Assembly: GCA_030649955.1 (NCBI GenBank)
Contig: JAUSFD010000005.1
Span: 62,001 to 126,000 of the forward strand
DNA length: 64,000 bases
Direction: 5' to 3'
Source: Candidatus Peregrinibacteria bacterium
GTDB lineage: Bacteria > Patescibacteriota > Gracilibacteria > Peribacterales > Peribacteraceae
In this document: positions 15,713-24,314 of the stretch, in pieces
Numbering within the stretch: position 1 is the first letter of the stretch
Layout of the letters: each line of letters starts with the position of its first letter
Program-made: the position numbers and the translations under genes
Notes under the pieces: generated by a model
What the model was told of the DNA's origin: nothing
Databases searched by the model: none
Seen by the model: the letters and a program-made list of their open reading frames with translations, nothing else

Positions 15713-17356
15713 ATGGTTCATCGGAAGCGAGCGCACTCCTGCGCTTCATGTCACACGGTCGATGCATGCATGCTCGTCGTCGCTGCTGCTGCAGTCTTTT
15801 CCACGTCGACGGTTCTCCTCGCCCAAGTGACGGAGGATCAGGCGGAGGGAGGGCCGGTGGAAGAGGTGCAGATGGACGTCCCTCCGCAGGAGCGGCAGGA
15901 GGAGCACATGGATGGAGAGCAGGTGCAGGAGCATCAGGAGGAGAAGCCCGTGCAGGATGCAGTGGGAGCGGAGGAGGATGGCAGTGATGCACGGGAATCG
16001 GACGCACCGGAGCGGCCACTGCGCATCCGCGGCGAGGAGCGCGATAGGCTCGAGGAAGAGAGTCAGCAGCAGGAGTCGATCGGCAGGAACATCGAGCGGC
16101 AGCGTGAGGCGGCGGTCGACGCGGGAGAGGAGATCCCGGACTTCGAGGTGATGCGTGCGCAGGCGGAAGCCCAGCTCTTCCAAGCAGCGGAGACGCACCC
16201 TGCACCCGGTGTCCAGCCGGGGGAGGTCGGTGGATCCGAAGCGAGCGTCTGCTTCCGCACGGATGGTTCCGTAACGAGCTCTAGAGTGGAGTGCGATCCC
16301 GACCAGGGGCGGCACTTCGGCATCCAGGAGGAGAGTGTCCACGGCGCCGAGGGTGGTTTCCCCGATGACGCCGGGTACGCGCCACCGTCGGATGACCTGA
16401 TGCAGGAGCACATGGAGGATCGATTCGGCGAGATGACGATCCCGAGCGGCGACCTCCTCTCCATTGTGACGGAAGCCCTCGATCGCCTGAGCGCGATGAT
16501 CGTGAACATGCAGGGGAACCCCGCTGCGCTCGCGAAGATCCAGCAGACCATGAATTTCCTGTCGGGGATTCTGCGGCAGTACGGTTCCGGTCAGACGCCC
16601 CCGCCGCCGGACATCGGCGAGCAGATCCACGCCCGATTGGGGGAGATCATGCAGGCAGTCAGCGGACCTGGCGGTTCCTCTGGTCCTGGCGGGCCGGGGG
16701 GTCCTGGCGGATTCGGCTCTCCCGACATGGGCCGCATCCTCGGGATGATGGAGAAGATGATTGGCAAGCTGCCGCAGGTGTTCGCAATCTTCGAGGGTGC
16801 GGGCATCCCGGTTCCGCAGGAAGCGCGCGATGCCGCGGCCGAGGCAACGGAGACATTCAATCGCCTGCGCGAGCCATGCGCCAGCGGGGACATGCAGTCG
16901 TGCATGCAGCTTGGGGAGGTGATGAAGGGGATTGAACAGCGGATGCGCCCTCCCATGGAGGCCGCGATGCAGCAGTACCCGGAGAAGGGGTTCGAGGTAG
17001 GCATGCGCATCCACGCCCTCATGAGCGAGGGCATGGAAGACATGGATCCTCCTCCCGGCATGATGGATCGCAACTACGGTCCGCCCTCTGGCATGATGGA
17101 ACAGGGATACGGTCCTCCTCCCGGGATGAGAGACGGGAACTACGGTCCTCGACCGGACATGATGAATCAAGGATACAGACCTCGTCCCGGAACGATGGAA
17201 GGACCCTACGGGTCGCCATCAGGTTCGTGGGAAGGACACGACGGTCCGCCGCCGGAGATGATGGACGCGGGGTACGTTCCGCTTCCAGGAATGATGGATA
17301 GCTATGACAGCCCTCCACCGGAATTCCATGACTCGCAGCACCAGGATGGAACCTAG
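15713..17356 (+). CDS. large secreted Pro/Gly/Met-rich repeat protein
   Basis: A 547-aa protein of unknown function. A basic start (MVHRKRAHSCASC) and hydrophobic segment (LVVAAAAVFSTSTVLLAQV) form a likely signal peptide or anchor. A long acidic Glu/Gln-rich region follows (to about residue 140). The middle holds amphipathic helices and a collagen-like GPGGSSGPGGPGGPGGFG stretch near 320. The C-terminal 110 residues repeat a PPGMMDxxYGP motif about eight times. It is divergent from the SLH gene, and both products are exported, so a cell-surface role is likely. The promoter at 15660 excludes the upstream start at 15677. Confidence 0.75.
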   Translation: MVHRKRAHSCASCHTVDACMLVVAAAAVFSTSTVLLAQVTEDQAEGGPVEEVQMDVPPQERQEEHMDGEQVQEHQEEKPVQDAVGAEEDGSDARESDAPERPLRIRGEERDRLEEESQQQESIGRNIERQREAAVDAGEEIPDFEVMRAQAEAQLFQAAETHPAPGVQPGEVGGSEASVCFRTDGSVTSSRVECDPDQGRHFGIQEESVHGAEGGFPDDAGYAPPSDDLMQEHMEDRFGEMTIPSGDLLSIVTEALDRLSAMIVNMQGNPAALAKIQQTMNFLSGILRQYGSGQTPPPPDIGEQIHARLGEIMQAVSGPGGSSGPGGPGGPGGFGSPDMGRILGMMEKMIGKLPQVFAIFEGAGIPVPQEARDAAAEATETFNRLREPCASGDMQSCMQLGEVMKGIEQRMRPPMEAAMQQYPEKGFEVGMRIHALMSEGMEDMDPPPGMMDRNYGPPSGMMEQGYGPPPGMRDGNYGPRPDMMNQGYRPRPGTMEGPYGSPSGSWEGHDGPPPEMMDAGYVPLPGMMDSYDSPPPEFHDSQHQDGT

Positions 17357-17431
17357 GACTTCGGCTCTCCCTCAGGGTACGAGGGCATACCGTCCCCCTG
17401 ATATTCATTCCTGATGGTAGCGAAGCGAGCT

Positions 17432-17490
17432 GGTTGACGCTGGCAAGCCCATGGGTACCTTCCGTCCCAATGCCCCCATCAATCCGACTT
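17432..17490 (+). pseudogene. SLH repeat remnant
   Basis: The plus strand reads DAGKPMGTFRPNAPINPTS, very close to the C-terminal SLH motif of the gene at 14862 (GNPTGTFRPNAPVN), including an identical ACCTTCCGTCC. The frame has a stop a few codons upstream. It is a loose piece of an SLH gene left in the intergenic region. Confidence 0.5.
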
Positions 17491-17567
17491 CGCCCCGTGC
17501 GCGGGGCTACGCCGGACGAGCGGCCTGGAGAAAGTATCACTGCTTGCGGAGTCGATGGTCTGATTCC

Positions 17568-17609
17568 CCGGAGCTTGCTCCGGAAAAAGGAGTCCAGAGC
17601 TTGCTCTGG
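17568..17609 (-). terminator. Rho-independent terminator, tandem hairpins
   Basis: On the minus strand, CCAGAGCAAGCTCTGG (17609-17594) is followed by ACTCCTTTTT. A second, similar hairpin, CCGGAGCAAGCTCCGG (17583-17568), comes next. It lies just past the stop of the methyltransferase gene at 17613. Confidence 0.8.
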
Positions 17610-17612
17610 GGT

Positions 17613-18284
17613 TCATACCAGTGATTCGCGCTGAGATTGCTTTCGTGTAGCGAAAATATTGTACCCCAGCGTGTACTTGCGGTTCGCCTCACTCTTGTCG
17701 CGTTCATCGGCGGCCATGGCTCTGTGTCCGCGAATTTTGCTGACCAGGGAGAAGAGTCTTCCCAGGATCGGATGCTTGTAGAGATCCAGGCGCTCAATCC
17801 AGAAGCGGATCCAGTTTTGCGATTTCTGTGTGCGGTAGCCACCGCGACGCTCGATGCGAATGTCCGTGAAGTAGGGTTCGAAGAGGTTCTGCAGCGAGTA
17901 CGGGGTGAAGCGCCAGAAGTGGTAGGGCTCGTCACAAAGTGGAGACATGAAGGAGACTGTCCCGAGGAAGTGCCCGCCTGGCTTGAGGACACGCGCGATC
18001 TCCGCGATGGCCTCATGGATTGGATACACATCCATGAGCACCTCCGTGCAGAGCACGCTATCGACTGATGCATCGGGCAGCGGAATCTTCTCCGCCGTCG
18101 CAACGATATCCGGATTCACCTTCGGTTCGGGATCGAGCACCGTGTACTTCTCGACGTGCTTGAAGTGCCCGCGGTAGCGCTTGCCGTCCCATCCGCCTAC
18201 GTCGAGGAGTGAGCCTGTGAGAAGCTTCGCATTCTCTCCCACGAACTCATTGAGCAGGAACCGATCGGGTTGAAAGACGCGCAT
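17613..18284 (-). CDS. class I SAM-dependent methyltransferase
   Basis: A 223-aa methyltransferase: LLDVGGWDGKRYRGHF (SAM site), TVLDPEPKVNPD (acidic strand), VDSVLCTEVLMDVYPIHEA and VLKPGGHFLGTV. It shares length and a PYHFWRFTPYSLQNLF block with the genes at 19970 (DYFRFSMEGLKSIF) and 24315 (DYFRYTKYGLRHLL), so the three are paralogues. The acceptor is unknown, probably a sugar of the local glycan. TATTAT lies 10 nt before the ATG. Confidence 0.85.
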   Translation of the reverse strand: MRVFQPDRFLLNEFVGENAKLLTGSLLDVGGWDGKRYRGHFKHVEKYTVLDPEPKVNPDIVATAEKIPLPDASVDSVLCTEVLMDVYPIHEAIAEIARVLKPGGHFLGTVSFMSPLCDEPYHFWRFTPYSLQNLFEPYFTDIRIERRGGYRTQKSQNWIRFWIERLDLYKHPILGRLFSLVSKIRGHRAMAADERDKSEANRKYTLGYNIFATRKQSQRESLV

Positions 18285-18355
18285 GTGTTAAAAAATAATA
18301 AATATCGCCGATGCCGATTCCGGAATAACGTGCAGAAGGACCTTCACTTTTCCGC

Positions 18356-18401
18356 TATCCCCTCTCCCCCTCAGAAGGGGGAGAGGAGGGTGAGGGGCCG
18401 T
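18356..18401. repeat. CCCTCTCC/GGAGAGGG hairpin element, copy 1
   Basis: CCCCTCTCCCCCTC and GGGGGAGAGGAGGGTGAGGG form an inverted repeat in the spacer between two minus-strand genes. Related elements are at 54186, 59822 and 63244. Confidence 0.75.
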
Positions 18402-18434
18402 GCGCGATGGATGAGAGTATTGCTTCATTCAGAA

Positions 18435-19769
18435 TCAGTGTAGCGGATTGGAGCCTTGCTGGAGCGTCGCTCGTCTGAGGGTTTTCACGACGGGGATGAA
18501 CGTGAGGGCGATGATGACGTGGTACGCGGCGAGGGCAATGTACAGGGCGAGCGTGGGACGCATGACTTCCTGGAGTCCCAGGAGCAGGCCAACGCCGACC
18601 ACTATCGCGACGAAGTTCAAGTACGCGGCGATGTGAATCTGCGAGGAGATCCGGAGGATGGGTGTCGCGATCGCGTGGAAGGCAAGGAAGAGGTTGAGGG
18701 TGATGAGGACGAGGAAGGGGTACACGGCGGGCTGGAAGTGCTCGCCGTACACGAAGGGGAGGAGTGGCGGCACGATCAGCGCGCCCGCGAGGCTGACGCC
18801 GAAGTGGAGGGCTGCGGTGTGCTTGATGAGCTTCACAAGCGACGCGCGCAGCGCCGTTTTCCCCTTGCCGATCATCACGGGGACTGCGGAGGAGGCGAGC
18901 CTGCTGATGCCCGAGAGGACGAAGGAGGACGGGAGCTCCGCGAGCTTCATGCCCAGCCGCAGGAGTCCGATGACGGCTGCACTCACCTGCGTCGAGAAGA
19001 CGAAGAGGAAGATGTTTGGGTACAGATTCCCCAGACTCTTATCTACCGCAATCCAGAATCCATCCTTCATGTACCGCCAGAAGTGTGTACTCCTTCCCGC
19101 GGCGAGAGCATCCGGGATCGAGGGGAGACCGTACTTGCTCTTCAAATGTGCGTAGAGACCGATGCCGACTGCGCTGAAGCACACAGAGGCGATGAGCGAA
19201 CTCAAGAGCAGACCCACGACACCCACACCACTGGCGAGGAGTCCCACCGCGACGATGATCTGGAGGAGCGTCTTCGCGTTCTCGAGGAGCGTCAGCATCC
19301 GGATCTCGCGCACTGTCTGCAGGACGATCGACACGAAGATGAACGGGATCTCGAAGACGGAGGACAGGAAGACCAGCCCTGCGAGCAGACCGACGATGCT
19401 GCGTCCGTAGATCCAAGTCGTGAGAATGGGGGAGAGTGCCATCAGGAGCAGGAGGAGCCCCGCTGCCCCGCCCGCCGTGACGAGGTAGTAGTGGAAGATC
19501 CGTGCCTGCGCCTCCCGGTCCTTCCGCCCGTACGCCTCCGCGAAGAACGTCAGCGTCGTCGCCTGCTGTCCCAAGTTCGTGAAGAGTCCAACGGTTCCTG
19601 TGTATGCGAGAACCACCGCGTACTCTCCGTATCCACCCAGTCCCAGGAACCGGACGTAGAGAATCGACGCGATGAAGCTCGATCCAATCGTCACCAACCG
19701 CCCGATTTGCATCGTCGTGACATCCCGAACGAAGGGAATGCGTGCTGTGCGGAGGAGGGAAGCGATCAT
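18435..19769 (-). CDS. oligosaccharide flippase (Wzx/MOP type)
   Basis: A 444-aa polytopic protein with about twelve helices. It resembles polysaccharide-transport flippases that carry undecaprenyl-linked repeat units across the inner membrane. The N-terminus (VTTMQIGRLVTIGSSFIAS, RFLGLGGYGEYAVVLA, NLGQQATTLTFFAEA) is typical. The start is set at the ATG at 19769 because the same start is conserved in the broken copy at 20703-21023. The frame extends upstream to 19991 without membrane or family features. Confidence 0.85.
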   Translation of the reverse strand: MIASLLRTARIPFVRDVTTMQIGRLVTIGSSFIASILYVRFLGLGGYGEYAVVLAYTGTVGLFTNLGQQATTLTFFAEAYGRKDREAQARIFHYYLVTAGGAAGLLLLLMALSPILTTWIYGRSIVGLLAGLVFLSSVFEIPFIFVSIVLQTVREIRMLTLLENAKTLLQIIVAVGLLASGVGVVGLLLSSLIASVCFSAVGIGLYAHLKSKYGLPSIPDALAAGRSTHFWRYMKDGFWIAVDKSLGNLYPNIFLFVFSTQVSAAVIGLLRLGMKLAELPSSFVLSGISRLASSAVPVMIGKGKTALRASLVKLIKHTAALHFGVSLAGALIVPPLLPFVYGEHFQPAVYPFLVLITLNLFLAFHAIATPILRISSQIHIAAYLNFVAIVVGVGLLLGLQEVMRPTLALYIALAAYHVIIALTFIPVVKTLRRATLQQGSNPLH

Positions 19770-19969
19770 TGCGGGGGAAGAGCGGGGACTCCTGCGGGCG
19801 AAACTCCGTCGGGACATGTCTTGCGCGGCGGGAATTTCCGAAGGGCAAAAGCGCGCGGAATATCGTACTGCATTCGCTCTGCCCGCGTCCACGGCGGATG
19901 CATGGTTCTTCCGCCCGGGCACAGCCCTTGTGCTTGGAAAGAGAGTGCGGTTAGAGTAGCGGCGTACTC

Positions 19970-20641
19970 GTGGATACTTCTTCACCCGCACAGGCCGATT
20001 TGGCGAGTAACGCGCCTCTGAGCAGGCATTACGCCTCCATGTTCACGAAGGACGTGTTGCACATGATCCAGAAGCACATGAAGGGCCGTGCGCTCGACGT
20101 CGGGGCGGGCACGACGAAGTATTCCACGATCATCAAGAAGAACACGACCTCTTACACCGCCTGTGATGCCTTCGCGGGCAAACACATTGATGTCGTCTGC
20201 GACGCTCATCACCTTCCGTTCGAGGACGGGGCATACGACACCGTCCTCTGTATCGGCGTCCTCGAACACGTGCGGCAGCCGTGGGTCGTCGCGGCGGAAC
20301 TCCAGCGGGTGCTCGCTCCGGGCGGCTCCCTCATCATCGCGGCGCCCTTCATGGTCGGGTACCACGCCGATCCGCACGATTACTTCCGCTTCTCGATGGA
20401 AGGCCTGAAGTCGATCTTCGGCGGCGTCCGGCTCCTCGAGATTTCCACGTACGGAGCTCTCTTCGAACTGGTCTCCTCGGCGGCGAAATTCGGGTTCTGC
20501 AATCCCTACACCATGCCCAATCCCGGGTTCCTGCGGAGAAACCTCTTCCGTCTCGTCCAGAAAATCTGCAAAGTCCTCGACCGCTTCTCCCCGGCGAAGG
20601 GGGTGTTCTATGAAATGGTGCTTCTGATTGGGGAGAAGTAA
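19970..20641 (+). CDS. class I SAM-dependent methyltransferase
   Basis: A 223-aa methyltransferase: ALDVGAGTTKYSTIIKK (SAM site), YTACDAFAGKHIDVVCDAHH, YDTVLCIGVLEHVRQP, VLAPGGSLIIAAPFMVGYHADPHDY (quoted in parts). It is a paralogue of the genes at 17613 and 24315. The start is a GTG at 19970, 12 nt after a -10-like TAGAGT; an ATG at 20039 is possible. It lies between the flippase and its truncated copy, on the opposite strand. Confidence 0.82.
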   Translation: MDTSSPAQADLASNAPLSRHYASMFTKDVLHMIQKHMKGRALDVGAGTTKYSTIIKKNTTSYTACDAFAGKHIDVVCDAHHLPFEDGAYDTVLCIGVLEHVRQPWVVAAELQRVLAPGGSLIIAAPFMVGYHADPHDYFRFSMEGLKSIFGGVRLLEISTYGALFELVSSAAKFGFCNPYTMPNPGFLRRNLFRLVQKICKVLDRFSPAKGVFYEMVLLIGEK

Positions 20642-20702
20642 CGGTTGTCTCCCGCAGGCATTTCCGCAAAAAAAAGACGAGTGTGCGAAAGGTCTGCCTC
20701 GT

Positions 20703-21023
20703 TCAGGCTGTGGCCTGCTTTGACAACATCTCTGTGTAGACCTTCTCGAAGCACGCCGCCTGCGCCTCCCGATCCTTCCGTCCGTACGCCTCCGCGAAGA
20801 ATGTGAGCGTTGTCGCCTGCTGCCCCAAGTTCGTGAAGAGCCCGACCGTTCCCGTGTACGCCAGCACCACCGCGTACTCACCGTACCCTCCCAGTCCCAG
20901 GAAGCGGACGTAGAGGATGGAGGCGATGAAGCTACTCCCGATCGTCACGAGCCTGCCCATCTGCATGGTCGTGACATCCCGCACGAAGGGGAGGCGAGTG
21001 GTGCGGAGGAGGGATGTGAGCAT
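20703..21023 (-). pseudogene. chimeric remnant: flippase 5' end joined to GT4 3' end
   Basis: The first 89 of 106 residues are nearly identical to the start of the flippase at 18435-19769 (LLRTTRLPFVRDVTTMQMGR onward to GRKDREAQA). The last 17 (ACFEKVYTEMLSKQATA) instead match the C-terminus of the glycosyltransferase at 23022 (EAQAECFEKVYEGVLQ). The join falls at GAGGCGCAGGC, shared by both parents, so recombination at a microhomology is likely. Only two or three helices remain, so it cannot be a working flippase. It may still be expressed. Confidence 0.85.
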
Positions 21024-21173
21024 CAGATTTGGCTCATACCCCTTCGCGTTTGAAATGCTATCAATCTACTGAGAATTGATTGATACAGTTCTTTACTTGG
21101 GGAAACGCTACGGGGTACGAGAGGAGGAAGTGGAGGGATCTTGGGAATAGTGCCTTTCGGCCCCTCTCTTTCC

Positions 21174-22979
21174 CTACACGTCGTTCATTCCCAAGCGTAC
21201 TGCAATGAAGTCATCGTACTGCTTGAGGCGAGGCGGATCGCGCAGGAGTGGATCTGCATCTTGTGTCTCACGCACCCACTTCCGTAATTCCTCGATGCCT
21301 CCCCGCCGGAGAGCAGCCATGACTTCCTGTCGCTGTTCGGGTGTATCGAGCGGACCGGGGAAGCCTCCGTCACTGAAGAGGAATACTTCGTCGCCGTCCT
21401 CGAGCTGCAAGTACCCTTCCTGGATGTAGCGCTCGAGAGCGGCATCATCACTACCCTTCAAACTCGGATACCCCTTCCCCTTGGTGTCATTCTCGAGATT
21501 GCGATTGTGAGCGATCACCTCTGTGACGCGGGAATCATCGAGTGGATTCTTCAGCGCAGGTCTGTCCTCTGCTTTCAGGGCGAGCACCTTCTCCAAGTTC
21601 TGCAGAAGTTCAGTATCTTCCTTCAACGGTTCTCCTGAATGCTGCGCGCACCAGACGGCAGCTGCAATTTCCAGTTTCTCGAAGGGTGCGGCCGAGTTCT
21701 TCGTGAGCCAGCTGCTCATGCGATTCTTGTGCATAATGACGATGTGACAATCGCCCGCACTCGCGAAGTCGAGGGTCTTCTTCCTCCAATCCACTCGAGC
21801 GACAGCGCCCACTGCGCTCAGGAGTTCACTCCTCTGTTCTGGGGTCAGCGGCAGACCGGAAGCCACTCCTCGTAGCATCGCATTCGCACTGAGGAGAATC
21901 TGCTTGGGCGATGCATCGAGTGGTGCATTGGCTACTGCCTCACGGCATGTCACTGCAGCTGCTTTCCCGGGAGAGATGGGCAGCGGTGCTCCGATGTTCG
22001 TTGCACCATCGAAGACCCCTGCAACAGCGATCTTCCCTCTCTGTCGAATAATTCCCGTGTCTTCATTTCGCTCAGGTGCAGGCTGACCTCCTTCCTTCAT
22101 ACGCTTCGTTTCGCAAATGACATCAACATCGATACCTGCACCTCTCTCTTTCTCTCGCAGCACTTGAACATTCTCTCTCCCGTGCACTCCCAGCCAGTGC
22201 TCCACCATCTCCTGCCCAATCTTCTGCTGCAGAAAACCGGGGAGTTTTTCGGGAGAGCCAATATCGACACCTTGCTCTTTGAGCCATTTGTAGATCAGTT
22301 CTTGTACTTTCTCAGAAACCAAGCGTTCCGCTTCCCAGTACTTCATGCCCAGGCGCTCTGTGCGCACAGGATCATCACTCATGTTCTTGCCACGACGCAT
22401 CTGTGCTTTCTCTGTCTCATCGATGCGAGAGCGGGCAGAGACGATCGATCCCCCAAGGAAGATACAATCGATGTAATACTGAAGGAGTTCCGGTTGCGGT
22501 GTATTCCGGAGCTTATCGTCGATCGTCGCTCCCGGTGTTTGCGTCATGAGCTTATCGAAGAAGTCTTCATTCGTTGTGATGACGAGATTCCCCTGGGGAT
22601 CAACCTTGCTGAGGATCCCTCCCAGTTCTTTATTCAACTCCTCTCTCTCCTCGGGAGTGAAGTGTGCGGGAACAACTTGAATGTGCTTCGTCGCGTTGTG
22701 CACGAAAGCCACGATTTCCTGGGCGGTGATTTGCTCTGCAGGGAGTTGCAACGCTCTGCCGAGGACGCGCATTGCGGCAGCCTCACCTGCCTGATGCTTG
22801 ATGACGTTATTCCAACCCGGTAACTGCTTGCCCTCCTTATCGTGTGACTTCTTTCCTAGCTTCGCTTTATGCAGGAGGACATCCATCTCTCCACGGTGTT
22901 CTCCGCGCACGAAATTGAGCCAGTACCGTAGACGTACTTCTGGGGGGATTTCGGGCGGCAAAGGCTGCTGTACCTCCAT
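21174..22979 (-). CDS. orphan protein with C-terminal PP2C-like phosphatase domain
   Basis: A 601-aa soluble protein. Residues about 310-600 read as a PP2C-type serine/threonine phosphatase: IAVAGVFDGATNIG, DFASAGDCHIVIM, DEVFLFSDGGFPG and DDFIAVRLG carry the usual metal-binding acidic residues. The first 300 residues match nothing I know, although PGWNNVIKHQAGEAAAMRVL and VPAHFTPEEREELNKELGG suggest an ordered helical domain. Codon use is more AT-rich than in neighbours. A TTGCTG/TATAAT promoter (22986-23013) ends 6 nt before the ATG at 22979, so the mRNA should be leaderless. The target is unknown. Confidence 0.75.
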   Translation of the reverse strand: MEVQQPLPPEIPPEVRLRYWLNFVRGEHRGEMDVLLHKAKLGKKSHDKEGKQLPGWNNVIKHQAGEAAAMRVLGRALQLPAEQITAQEIVAFVHNATKHIQVVPAHFTPEEREELNKELGGILSKVDPQGNLVITTNEDFFDKLMTQTPGATIDDKLRNTPQPELLQYYIDCIFLGGSIVSARSRIDETEKAQMRRGKNMSDDPVRTERLGMKYWEAERLVSEKVQELIYKWLKEQGVDIGSPEKLPGFLQQKIGQEMVEHWLGVHGRENVQVLREKERGAGIDVDVICETKRMKEGGQPAPERNEDTGIIRQRGKIAVAGVFDGATNIGAPLPISPGKAAAVTCREAVANAPLDASPKQILLSANAMLRGVASGLPLTPEQRSELLSAVGAVARVDWRKKTLDFASAGDCHIVIMHKNRMSSWLTKNSAAPFEKLEIAAAVWCAQHSGEPLKEDTELLQNLEKVLALKAEDRPALKNPLDDSRVTEVIAHNRNLENDTKGKGYPSLKGSDDAALERYIQEGYLQLEDGDEVFLFSDGGFPGPLDTPEQRQEVMAALRRGGIEELRKWVRETQDADPLLRDPPRLKQYDDFIAVRLGMNDV

Positions 22980-22985
22980 GTTTGT

Positions 22986-23013
22986 ATTATACAATATTTG
23001 AATAATACAGCAA
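22986..23013 (-). promoter_or_regulatory. near-consensus promoter of a leaderless gene
   Basis: Minus strand: TTGCTG (23013-23008), 16-bp spacer, TATAAT (22991-22986), then six bases to the ATG at 22979. Transcription should begin at or next to the A of the start codon. Confidence 0.75.
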
Positions 23014-23021
23014 CAATCACC

Positions 23022-24155
23022 TCATCGTCTCTGCAGCACACCCTCGTACACCTTCTCGAAGCACTCCGCTTGCGCCTCGACGCTGTGCTCTAGCGCCCAC
23101 TTGCGACAGGCCTCGGGCGTGATCCGGTGCTCCTCGAGGATCCAGCGCATGCGCTCCGCGACCTCCGCGGGATTCTTCGGATCGACGCAGTAGCCGGAGA
23201 CACCGTCCTCGATCGCCTCTTCACCACCAGACTCGATGGGACCGATGGCAGGGATGCCGCGGAGGTTCCCCTCGAGGAAGACGAGGGAGTGCCCCTCGAA
23301 GTGGTGGCCATCGGAAATACCGAGGACGAGGCAGAGGTCAGCGATCTCGTAGAAGCCGTGGAGAGCCTGGAGATCCATGGCACCGTGGAAGGTGATGACT
23401 GTTTCTAATCCGAGGTTCTTCACGAGCTTCAGCACTTCGTCCGTGTAGCTGCTCTTCGGGATGTTGCCGACGAAGTGCATGTGAAAGGGGACGGTGGATG
23501 TTCGCTTGAATTCTGCGCAGGCGTTGATGATCTCCCGCACGCCCTTGCGTGGCTTGATCTCGCTTACGAAGAGGATGTGCTTACAGTTTGGATCCTGCCT
23601 GCGCACGACCTTCGGAACATCTTCGATCCCCAAAGGAAAGACGGTCATGCGCGGCTGCGCTTCACGAGCACAGGCTTCCCCGCAGCGCTCCACGACGGAT
23701 TCCGATACGCGCTTCTGCGTGTAGTGACTGAGGACCGCGAATGCATTTGCCCGGCGGTATGCGCTGCAGAGGAGGCGACGTGTGAAGGGGAGGTAGAGGG
23801 GCGAGACACTGTAGGTCCCGATGATGCTGAGCACCCACGGCGGCATGTCCTTCGTCGTCATGCGCACGAACGGCATCGCGAGGACGTAGGGTTCCACGAG
23901 GATGTGGATGATATCGGGTTTGAAGTCCTTGATCGCTCGGCGAATCTGCCACGCAGTGGTGAACCAGAGGAAGGGATTTCCTAGGAGGTGATGCGGTTCC
24001 GGCAGCACACCGTGCTCATCGGGTTCACCGCTGCTGTCGCGCACGAGTGCGCGCACGGTGTGCCCGCGTGCCCGCAACCCCAGCACGGAGTTGCGCCCGT
24101 ACGTCCCCCAGCCGCTCGCGGCCCGCAGTGTGGAGCCGAGGATCAGGATGCGCAT
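23022..24155 (-). CDS. family 4 glycosyltransferase (GT-B)
   Basis: A 377-aa glycosyltransferase: ILILGSTLRAASGWGTYGRN at the N-terminus, DIIHILVEPYVLAMPFVRM, then HILFVSEIKPRKGVREII, and the donor site FEGHSLVFLEGNLRGIPAIG with SGGEEAIEDGVSGY. It probably adds a sugar on the cytoplasmic face during glycan assembly. TACACT lies 6 nt before the ATG at 24155, which settles the start against the longer frame. Its last 20 residues resemble the tail of the chimeric pseudogene at 20703. Confidence 0.88.
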   Translation of the reverse strand: MRILILGSTLRAASGWGTYGRNSVLGLRARGHTVRALVRDSSGEPDEHGVLPEPHHLLGNPFLWFTTAWQIRRAIKDFKPDIIHILVEPYVLAMPFVRMTTKDMPPWVLSIIGTYSVSPLYLPFTRRLLCSAYRRANAFAVLSHYTQKRVSESVVERCGEACAREAQPRMTVFPLGIEDVPKVVRRQDPNCKHILFVSEIKPRKGVREIINACAEFKRTSTVPFHMHFVGNIPKSSYTDEVLKLVKNLGLETVITFHGAMDLQALHGFYEIADLCLVLGISDGHHFEGHSLVFLEGNLRGIPAIGPIESGGEEAIEDGVSGYCVDPKNPAEVAERMRWILEEHRITPEACRKWALEHSVEAQAECFEKVYEGVLQRR

Positions 24156-24203
24156 GCCGGGAGTGTACTCGATGGGTTCCCCGGAGACCATCAACGGCTG
24201 AGT

Positions 24204-24290
24204 TTCGTTTATTCGTTCACTCGTTGATTCGTTTATTCGAATGGATGAGAACTCGAATAAACGAGTAAACCAATCAACGAATCAACGGGT
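24204..24290. repeat. word-repeat inverted element, GTTTATTC octamer family, copy 2
   Basis: Left arm 24204-24241: GTTTATTC, GTTCACTC, GTTGATTC, GTTTATTC in exact period 8. Right arm 24252-24288: CGAATAAA, CGAGTAAA, CCAATCAA, CGAATCAA. It fills the divergent spacer between a GT4 and a methyltransferase gene. Confidence 0.92.
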
Positions 24291-24314
24291 CCCATTCTCT
24301 GCTACCCTTTCCCC

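Noticed and set aside
18456-20021. 521-codon open frame on the plus strand
   Set aside because: It lies antisense to the flippase, is extremely rich in Glu/Arg/Asp as expected for the complement of GC-rich membrane-protein codons, and has no family features.
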